NCBI GenBank assembly: GCA_947631485.1
Contig: CANRLJ010000015.1
Span: 1 to 11,949 of the forward strand
Direction of reading: 5' to 3'
Origin: an uncultured Clostridia bacterium
GTDB taxonomy: Bacteria; Bacillota; Clostridia; Christensenellales; UBA1242
DNA: 11,949 bases
Shown: piece after piece, positions 6,880 to 11,949 of the stretch
Layout: the number at the start of each line of letters is the position of its first letter
Position numbering within the stretch: the stretch's first letter is position 1
The notes under the pieces: model-generated
The model's database searches: none
What the model was told of the DNA's origin: nothing
Seen by the model: only the letters and a program-made list of their open reading frames with translations
Translations under genes and position numbers: made by a program

Positions 6880-7515
6880 TTAATCTAAAAGTTCAAGCAC
6901 AATCCTCTTGGCATCTTCAAATGTGTCTGGCTTGTTTGCAACTGGTTTTGTCACAGTTTCGCCAGCATTTGAAGAAATTGTGATGGGTGCGCTTTGTTTT
7001 TCAAGTTTTTTCATGTAGTTTTCGATGACCATCTTTTGCAGTTGGTCGTCATTTAGTATTAAGTTTTGCACGAGAGGCTCTTTTGCCCTGTCAACGCTGG
7101 ACAACTTTTCATACAATATGGTTGCCCAAACTTGGTCAAAGTTTGCCTCACCGCCTTTCTTTTCGCCCAAGCGAGAGCGTATTTCCTCCGCGTATGGACA
7201 AGCCTCTGTTGTCCTTGAAAGGAACGACTTAAAGTCCTCCTCAAATTTGTCGGTTTCTTTATTCGTTTTCTCTTTCTCCAACTCAGAAAGTCTTTGGCTT
7301 TTTCTTGTAAATTCAGCCTGAAGATTGTTGTAGGCATCGTATAGGTCGTTTACATTTTTAAATTTTCCCAAAGGACTGCCCTTTTCCGCTTCACCCAGGA
7401 CGCCTTGCAACTCCTCTTCCGTTTCTGGAGAGCCCTGCATGTCTTCTTCAACAGCATTTTCTTCTGCCAAAGGTTTGACATTTTCTGGTTGTTCTCCACT
7501 CATTTCTTCGTTCAT
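6880..7515 (-). CDS. Capsid scaffold protein (211 aa)
   Basis: It probably acts as an internal scaffold that directs coat assembly and leaves afterwards. It lies between portal and coat, as in P22-like head modules. The first 45 residues are acidic and disordered-looking, residues 50-82 (GKFKNVNDLYDAYNNL through ELEKE) form the best-conserved-looking segment and lead into a coiled coil (to about 95), and the rest is helical. The C-terminal helix (TFEDAKRIVLELLD) is the place where scaffolds usually bind coat, though here it is acidic. A strong ribosome binding site (AAAGGAGAATAGTT) precedes the ATG, and only two bases separate it from the portal stop. It has no protease motif. Confidence 0.82.
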   Translation of the reverse strand: MNEEMSGEQPENVKPLAEENAVEEDMQGSPETEEELQGVLGEAEKGSPLGKFKNVNDLYDAYNNLQAEFTRKSQRLSELEKEKTNKETDKFEEDFKSFLSRTTEACPYAEEIRSRLGEKKGGEANFDQVWATILYEKLSSVDRAKEPLVQNLILNDDQLQKMVIENYMKKLEKQSAPITISSNAGETVTKPVANKPDTFEDAKRIVLELLD

Positions 7516-7517
7516 AA

Positions 7518-9356
7518 CTATTCTCCTTTAATTTCTTTGTGTGCTCTTATATGCTTCAAAAATCTTTCTTCAATCTTCTTGTCAACCGCTTCCCCAGAGT
7601 ATAAGTTTTTAAGCATAAAGGAAATGTGCTGATTTATGTGAATATCGTGCTGGTCAATCTCCTTAACCTCAACATCTTTGCCAGAGGCAAGTTTCAAATT
7701 CTCCGCATCCGCATTTTTGGTGTGTAAATCGTTTAAATCCACAGGATTTTCCCAAAGACCAAAACCCAAATTTTCCAATATCTTTGTCTTCATTGAGTTT
7801 GTAATCTTTCCGCTTTCATCACACAACAACCCTCTGTCCAAAAGTGAGAAAATCAAATTCCTGCGCTGTGGCAAAGTGTCGTTTGTCTCGTTGTCGGTGT
7901 CAAACTGCACATCATCACTTGTGATTTCGCTTCCTCTGAAATATGAGATGTCAAGATTGCCGTTTTCCCCAACAATCTTAATAAGCCTTGGAAATGTTGC
8001 GTATTGCTTATAAAGCCTCAGGATGTGTTTTGCCATATTTTTTATGGCATTTTTCATGCTGTCAGTGGTGAACTTCAGCCTTGTTTCATTTTCATCAATC
8101 AAAAGTTCAAGTGCAACACCACTCATTGCTGAAATGCTTTCCATCGTTCCGATGTCGCTTGTGCCACTGAGAGAAAAGAATTCTTTTAAAAGCCTCTCCT
8201 CTTCCTTTTCAAAGTCCACAGGCAGTTGTTCCTCACCCAAAAACTGAGGAGAATTTGACCCTTGTCTGTAAACAAGCACTTTGCCCGGTGCCAAGCCCTC
8301 TTCTTCAAGATTGTCTATGTCAACACTTCCGTCCTCAACAGTCAAAACGCCCATTGTCAGTCTGTTTAGATATTCATGCTTTCTGTTTTTGACTGCATTA
8401 TAGGCACGCTGAATAGGAATAAGCCTTTCAATCATGCTGACGCCCCAAAAACTTCCAATTTCCTCATTGCATATCTGTTTGATGAAAGGAAATTCTCTTT
8501 TGCCGTCAATGCCGTTGAGATATGGCATTTCTCCGTCAAAGACCAACTTATCCCCGGCAATGATAATCAGTCTGCCATTTGGAAATTCCTCATTTGGCCT
8601 TATGTATTTTTCAAGGACAATGGCAGAGTTCTTTTTGGTGGTCTCAATAAGTTTTGTCGCAAGCCCAAAATATCCAAGTCCGCCCAAAGAGGATGACACG
8701 CCGTCAAGCGAATAGACATTTATGTCATGCCCTTCCACGTCCACGCCATAGTTTTGTTTTATCTGTGAAACTGTGTAGGCCTTTGCGTGAATAATGCTTT
8801 GGCAATCTTCAAGATTTTGGTGTGTCGAAGTGTCGGGATATATTTCAAAAGGCGAGCAAACGCTGATTTCAACATCTCCCGTTTTGACTTTCCTTCCGTT
8901 GTCCTCAATTGCCACAACCTGCCCCAAATTGGAGTTCCACGAAACTTTATAAAAACTTGTTCCGCAGATTTCGCTCCACATTGTTGCCTGATTTATCTTC
9001 TCAGAAAGGTTCATCTTGCCTGTAATCGAACTTAAAATCTTTCTTCCCACCTTTGCTGTGTATAAATCTTCCTCATCGTTTGTTGCAGGAATAATGTGCA
9101 TCTTTGGTTTGATGTTTGAAAGTTTTGAAAGCCTAATGTCAATGATTGGTGCAATGTGATTAAAGACCTCCCTCTCCTGCCAGAAAAACTGCTTGTCCAC
9201 CTCTCTGACAAATCCGCCATAGCCGACATCACAAAATTGGTTGCCCATATAAAAATTCATGTTCATCTGCCAGCGACTGTCAAAACTCTTTCTTTCTGCA
9301 ACTCTGTTTTCAAAATCCTTTAATGTTTCTTTTACAATGTTGTTGTCCTTTTTCAT
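7518..9356 (-). CDS. Phage portal protein (612 aa)
   Basis: It forms the dodecameric ring at one capsid vertex through which DNA enters and leaves and to which terminase and neck proteins bind. Features include an N-terminal helical region (1-45), wing/stem segments with VFNHIAPIIDIRLSKLSNIKP (about 83-103), a central block GSFWGVSMIERLIPIQRAYN, the stem and crown helices around SGTSDIGT and ALELLIDENETRLKFT, and a C-terminal DQHDIHINQH motif (568-577) typical of P22-like and related Bacillota portals. The length is a little below P22 portal (725 aa), within the range of the family. Its ATG overlaps the stop of the preceding gene (ATGA) and has a strong ribosome binding site (AAAAAGGAGAAAGT). 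All segments appear intact. Confidence 0.9.
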   Translation of the reverse strand: MKKDNNIVKETLKDFENRVAERKSFDSRWQMNMNFYMGNQFCDVGYGGFVREVDKQFFWQEREVFNHIAPIIDIRLSKLSNIKPKMHIIPATNDEEDLYTAKVGRKILSSITGKMNLSEKINQATMWSEICGTSFYKVSWNSNLGQVVAIEDNGRKVKTGDVEISVCSPFEIYPDTSTHQNLEDCQSIIHAKAYTVSQIKQNYGVDVEGHDINVYSLDGVSSSLGGLGYFGLATKLIETTKKNSAIVLEKYIRPNEEFPNGRLIIIAGDKLVFDGEMPYLNGIDGKREFPFIKQICNEEIGSFWGVSMIERLIPIQRAYNAVKNRKHEYLNRLTMGVLTVEDGSVDIDNLEEEGLAPGKVLVYRQGSNSPQFLGEEQLPVDFEKEEERLLKEFFSLSGTSDIGTMESISAMSGVALELLIDENETRLKFTTDSMKNAIKNMAKHILRLYKQYATFPRLIKIVGENGNLDISYFRGSEITSDDVQFDTDNETNDTLPQRRNLIFSLLDRGLLCDESGKITNSMKTKILENLGFGLWENPVDLNDLHTKNADAENLKLASGKDVEVKEIDQHDIHINQHISFMLKNLYSGEAVDKKIEERFLKHIRAHKEIKGE

Positions 9357-9562
9357 ACTTTCTCCTTTTTGTTTTTAAATGGTGATTTCACCGCTTTTGG
9401 AACAATCGTCTTTGAAAAACAGTCATACATCTTTTTCATGCAGTCCTCACAAAAGACAATTTCTCTCCTGATAAACCCCTTGGTGCTGAAGGCATATTTT
9501 GCCATGTTCTTGCAGCCATAAAAATCGCATTTAAGTTGGTTTTTACAAATTTCCATCTTCAT
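9353..9562 (-). CDS. Small four-cysteine, zinc-finger-like protein (69 aa)
   Basis: Two cysteine pairs, C12-X4-C17 and C38-X2-C41, are spaced as in treble-clef or zinc-ribbon folds and would hold one zinc ion. Between them lie basic and hydrophobic residues (FIRREIVF), and the C-terminal 20 residues are lysine-rich, so nucleic-acid or protein binding is plausible. The function is unknown. It occupies the position where a large terminase subunit would normally be encoded, but is far too small to be one and has no Walker motif. I chose the ATG at 9562 (7 nt after GGAG); ATG 9565 is nearly as good, and the longer frame to 9580 starts before the ribosome binding site. It overlaps the upstream gene by 20 bp and the portal by 4 bp. 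Confidence 0.65.
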   Translation of the reverse strand: MKMEICKNQLKCDFYGCKNMAKYAFSTKGFIRREIVFCEDCMKKMYDCFSKTIVPKAVKSPFKNKKEKV

Positions 9563-9839
9563 CATCTTTCTCCTTTTCAATTAAAAGTTTAATAAGGCGT
9601 TCTTTTTCGGCAAGAAGTTGTTTGTCGGTCATGTTCGAAATGTCATCGTCCGAAAGTTGTGATTGTTCCAACAAAAATCTTAAGGCGTTCAAGTCCGGAG
9701 GATTTGATTTTTTTGTAATCTTCCTCTTGGACAAGATTGGCTTTCCGTTTTCGTCGGCGGTGTATTCTTCCACAATCTCATCGCTTTCAAATCCCAACGC
9801 TTTTTTCAACAATGCCTGCTTTATTTCTTCTTCCTTCAT
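9543..9839 (-). CDS. Small terminase-like protein lacking the DNA-binding half (98 aa)
   Basis: It is the first gene of the head operon. Residues 1-50 contain ALLKKALGFESDEIVEEY, a NGKPILSKRKITKK linker, and NPPDLNALRFLLEQ (from about 47), a pattern resembling the C-terminal part of small terminase subunits of Bacillota phages, where (A/G)LG...EE...NGK...K.PPD.(T/N)A precedes the end. The usual N-terminal helix-turn-helix is absent. The remainder is an acidic/basic charged helix. The similarity is by memory, so an unrelated conserved protein is possible. A ribosome binding site (AAAGGAATT) precedes the ATG at 9839, and a promoter candidate lies 28 bp upstream of it. Confidence 0.5.
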   Translation of the reverse strand: MKEEEIKQALLKKALGFESDEIVEEYTADENGKPILSKRKITKKSNPPDLNALRFLLEQSQLSDDDISNMTDKQLLAEKERLIKLLIEKEKDDEDGNL

Positions 9840-9866
9840 AATTCCTTTCGCTTTTAACCTGCCCTA

Positions 9867-9896
9867 AGTGTAATTCGACAAAAATCGGCAAATCAA
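9867..9896 (-). promoter_or_regulatory. Candidate promoter of the phage-head operon
   Basis: On the minus strand, TTGATT (9891-9896) and TACACT (9867-9872) are spaced by 18 bp, ahead of the 98-aa gene. Both boxes are two mismatches from consensus, so the promoter would be weak or need activation. It lies back to back with the ABC-transporter promoter, 16 bp apart. No other better candidate is visible in the intergenic region. Confidence 0.4.
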
Positions 9897-9912
9897 CAAC
9901 AAATGCCAAAAA

Positions 9913-9941
9913 TTAACAAATTTCGATGTGCAAAATACAAT
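9913..9941 (+). promoter_or_regulatory. Promoter of the ABC transporter operon
   Basis: TTAACA (9913-9918) and TACAAT (9936-9941) are spaced by exactly 17 bp. The predicted start near 9948 leaves a leader of about 13 nt that includes the ribosome binding site (GAGGG) of the ATPase gene, so there is no room for a riboswitch in the transcript. Confidence 0.65.
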
Positions 9942-9947
9942 GTATTT
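9933..9947. promoter_or_regulatory. Operator-like palindrome over the -10 box of the ABC promoter
   Basis: aaataca-a-tgtattt is a perfect 7-bp inverted repeat around one central base. It covers the -10 box and the predicted transcription start of the transporter, so a dimeric repressor bound there would block RNA polymerase. The site also lies within about 40 bp of the phage-operon promoter candidate. A regulator gene is not visible in the window, and A/T-rich palindromes can arise by chance. Confidence 0.4.
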
Positions 9948-9960
9948 GTAGAGGGCAAAT

Positions 9961-10725
9961 ATGAAAAACACACTAGAATTTAAAAATGTAAATTATTATT
10001 ATCAAACCAAAACAGATGAGATATTTGCATTAAACAATATAAACTTCACAGTCGAAAATCAGCAGTTTGCGTCTTTGGTTGGTCCAAGTGGCTGCGGAAA
10101 GACCACAATCCTCTCTTTGACAGCCGGACTTTTAAAGCCCAGTGCAGGACAAATATTGCTTGATGGTCAAAGCAAGGTGGACACCTCAAAAATAGGATAT
10201 ATGTTTCAAAAAGACCAACTGTTTGAGTGGCGAACTGTTTGGAAAAACATAACGCTTGGGCTGGAAATTCAAAAGCCAAAAGACAAGGCAAGAAAACTTG
10301 AACTTGCCGAGCAACTTTTGAAAAAATATGATTTGTATGGCTTCATAAATCAAAAGCCGCGTTCACTTTCTGGCGGCATGCGACAGAGGGTTGCCTTGAT
10401 AAGAACGCTTGCACTTGAGCCAGAACTTTTGCTATTAGATGAACCATTTTCTGCACTTGACTTTCAAACCAGGCTGTCGGTGTGTGACGATGTGTATGAA
10501 ATCATCAAAAGCGAAAAAAAGACGGCTCTTTTGGTCACGCACGACATTTCAGAGGCAATATCCATGTCGGACAAAATAATCGTTCTCTCCCACAGGCCAG
10601 CAACGGTGAAGGAAGAACTCAGCCTCAATCTTTCAGGAGAAACGCCGCTAAAAAAGCGAGAGGACGGCATGTTTGCCACACTATTTGACAAAATATGGAG
10701 AGAACTCACAAATGAACAAAATTAA
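9961..10725 (+). CDS. ABC importer ATPase, NitT/TauT type (254 aa)
   Basis: It powers import by ATP hydrolysis on the cytoplasmic face, working with the permease encoded just downstream. The motifs are complete: Walker A GPSGCGKTT (41-49), Q-loop YMFQKDQ (Q83), signature LSGGMRQR (136-143), Walker B LLLLDEP (156-162), D-loop SALD and switch histidine in THD (193-195). The protein belongs to the SsuB/TauB/ThiZ-like group (nitrate, sulfonate, taurine or thiamine-precursor importers). The substrate cannot be told from the ATPase. Length and C-terminal GETPLKKRE segment are typical for Clostridia members. Its end overlaps the permease start by 14 bp. The ribosome binding site is GAGGG, 5-6 nt before the ATG. 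Confidence 0.93.
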   Translation: MKNTLEFKNVNYYYQTKTDEIFALNNINFTVENQQFASLVGPSGCGKTTILSLTAGLLKPSAGQILLDGQSKVDTSKIGYMFQKDQLFEWRTVWKNITLGLEIQKPKDKARKLELAEQLLKKYDLYGFINQKPRSLSGGMRQRVALIRTLALEPELLLLDEPFSALDFQTRLSVCDDVYEIIKSEKKTALLVTHDISEAISMSDKIIVLSHRPATVKEELSLNLSGETPLKKREDGMFATLFDKIWRELTNEQN

Positions 10726-11512
10726 CTTTTCAAAAACGCACAAACAATATGTAAGAAGGCTTAGGACAAACAAGGCGCTGATAATCTTTTTCAGAATATT
10801 TGTTTTGGTTGCGTTTATAGGACTTTGGGAACTTTTTGCACAAACGCACATAATAGACCCCTTCTTTTTCAGTTCCCCAACAAGAATTGTCAAGCAACTG
10901 ATTCAGATGGCGCAGGCAGGCACTTTGTTCACGCACACATGGGTGACGCTGTATGAAACGCTGCTTGGGTTTGCCATTGCCACCGTGCTTGGCTATATTA
11001 TTGCCGTTCTGCTGTGGTGGAACGAAAATGTCAGAAGAATATTTGAGCCATATATAGTTGTGCTGAATTCTTTGCCAAAGATTGCTCTTGGGCCAATAAT
11101 CATCCTTTGGGTTGGCGCTGGGACAAAAGCAATTGTTGTTATGTGCGTGCTGATTTGCATAGTGATAACAACAATGACAATGATAAACGCCTTTTCCTCG
11201 GTGGATGATGGGAAGATTTTGCTGCTAAAATCGATGCATGCAAACAAATTTCAGATTTTCAGAAAATTGATAGTCCCAAACACAATGCCAGACTTGGTGT
11301 CAGTGTTAAAAATAAATGTAGGGATGAGTTGGGTCGGAAGCATCATGGGAGAATATCTGACAAGCAAGGCAGGGCTTGGATATTTGATTGTTTATGGCGG
11401 ACAGGTGTTTAAGATAGACCTGGTTATGTCGGCCACCTTCATCCTGTGCATATTGGCATATTTGATGTATTTTGCCGTAAGCCTAATCGAAAAAAGATAC
11501 GGCAGAAAATAG
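10712..11512 (+). CDS. ABC importer permease, NitT/TauT (SsuC/ThiX-like) type (266 aa)
   Basis: It is the membrane channel of the importer encoded with the upstream ATPase. About six transmembrane segments are visible (the first at about 22-42, then roughly 82-102, 117-135, 138-160, 200-216 and 236-258). The conserved LNSLPKIALGPIIILWVG block (118-135), the EAA-type cytoplasmic loop (about 174-190, ending KLIVP) that docks on the ATPase, and GEYLTSKAGLGYLI (213-226) match the family. I chose the ATG at 10712, preceded by GGAGAG, over the upstream in-frame start at 10673, which would lie deep in the ATPase gene. No substrate-binding protein gene follows: the next gene is convergent after 9 bp. 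No terminator is obvious in that gap. Confidence 0.92.
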   Translation: MNKINFSKTHKQYVRRLRTNKALIIFFRIFVLVAFIGLWELFAQTHIIDPFFFSSPTRIVKQLIQMAQAGTLFTHTWVTLYETLLGFAIATVLGYIIAVLLWWNENVRRIFEPYIVVLNSLPKIALGPIIILWVGAGTKAIVVMCVLICIVITTMTMINAFSSVDDGKILLLKSMHANKFQIFRKLIVPNTMPDLVSVLKINVGMSWVGSIMGEYLTSKAGLGYLIVYGGQVFKIDLVMSATFILCILAYLMYFAVSLIEKRYGRK

Positions 11513-11521
11513 CGGACAAAT

Positions 11522-11949
11522 TCATCTCCAAGAAAGATATACAAACAGCATAAAAATGCCAAAAACACTTGAAATTGGATACAAAAAAGAAACAATCTTA
11601 GAAAAGCCCAAAACGCTTATGCACAAAGGCAAAAGAACAGCAACAAGCGTGGCAGTAAGATTGTTTTTAAACACCTTTTCAAAGGCGGATTTAAGATTGA
11701 AACAAAGCGAAATCAAGGTGGTGAAACAGCCCACCAAAATGACGAAATAGCAAAGCACAAAGAAAACAGCATTTTGGCTTGCAATGGCAAGAAACGGCAT
11801 GGCACTGTCAAGCATGTCACCATTTTTGATAAGCACAAAATTTCCAAAGAACAAAAAGACAAAAATCAAAAAAGCGGAAATGAGGCTTGCCCAAAAGGAT
11901 TGTTTTTTCGAAAGTTTTGTGCCCGCTTTAGAGATGATAAGCCCCTCCA
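11522..11949 (-). CDS. C-terminal part of a polytopic membrane protein, YkvI-like (partial)
   Basis: The frame stays open to the right edge, so the N-terminus is missing; 141 residues are visible. There are about four hydrophobic segments: residues near 20-36 (WASLISAFLIFVFLFF), a second after LDSAMPFLAIASQ, a third around NNLTATLVAVLLPLCISVLGF, and a last one near the end. The EGLIISKAGTKLSKKQ start and the GFSKIVSFLYPISSVFGIF segment resemble the YkvI family of APC-like membrane proteins related to spore-germination permeases. That match is tentative, and the substrate is unknown. It is convergent with the ABC permease gene, with a 9-bp gap. Confidence 0.6.
   Translation of the reverse strand, partial: EGLIISKAGTKLSKKQSFWASLISAFLIFVFLFFGNFVLIKNGDMLDSAMPFLAIASQNAVFFVLCYFVILVGCFTTLISLCFNLKSAFEKVFKNNLTATLVAVLLPLCISVLGFSKIVSFLYPISSVFGIFMLFVYLSWR

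Noticed and set aside
2650..9960. Attachment-site direct repeats bounding the phage unit
   Set aside because: I compared the two boundary regions by eye and saw no shared stretch long enough to be an att core. No integrase is present, and no tRNA gene lies at either end.
9840..9960. Riboswitch before the ABC transporter (for example TPP)
   Set aside because: The promoter lies so close to the gene that the leader is only about 13 nt, and no conserved aptamer core is visible.
1..11949. CRISPR array, tRNA, rRNA or insertion sequence
   Set aside because: No regularly spaced repeats, cloverleaf sequences, rRNA segments, transposase frames or terminal inverted repeats were seen.

Overview
The window looks like a low-GC Bacillota (Clostridia-like) chromosome. 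The reasons are the A/T-rich coding sequence, strong AAGGAG-type ribosome binding sites before most genes, a Gram-positive-type DNA polymerase I whose proofreading site looks degenerate, and a BhlA/UviB-type holin. The taxonomic placement is inference; there is no rRNA or other direct marker. Family assignments come from reading the translated proteins, not from database searches.

Layout. Positions 1-2648 (minus strand) hold the end of a housekeeping unit: a promoter, a 107-aa membrane protein of unknown function, and polA, which runs off the left edge without its C-terminus. Positions 2710-9839 (minus strand) hold a compact phage-head operon bounded by a promoter candidate (9867-9896) and an intrinsic terminator (2710-2743). 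In transcription order it encodes a 98-aa protein resembling the C-terminal part of small terminase subunits, a 69-aa four-cysteine protein, a portal, a scaffold, a P22/HK97-fold coat protein, a 106-aa conserved-looking protein, a 184-aa neck/adaptor-like protein, a 497-aa gp10-like (possible beta-propeller) protein, a 38-aa micro-ORF, a BhlA/UviB-type holin and a second holin-like protein with an acidic tail. Positions 9913-11512 (plus strand) hold a divergent NitT/TauT-type ABC importer pair, ATPase then permease, without a substrate-binding protein. Positions 11522-11949 (minus strand) hold the C-terminal part of a polytopic YkvI-like membrane protein that enters from the right edge.

The most interesting feature is the phage-head operon. 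It could in principle build a scaffolded procapsid with portal and neck, and it carries two holin-like proteins. It has no large terminase, tail tube, tape measure, fibre, endolysin, integrase or repressor, and host-type genes flank it on both sides. All its frames are open, its genes are tightly packed with overlapping start and stop codons, and most have good ribosome binding sites. This looks more like a maintained, possibly domesticated particle-forming locus (GTA-like, or a satellite needing terminase in trans) than a decaying prophage. That interpretation is a hypothesis. No stretch longer than 300 bases lacks a gene.
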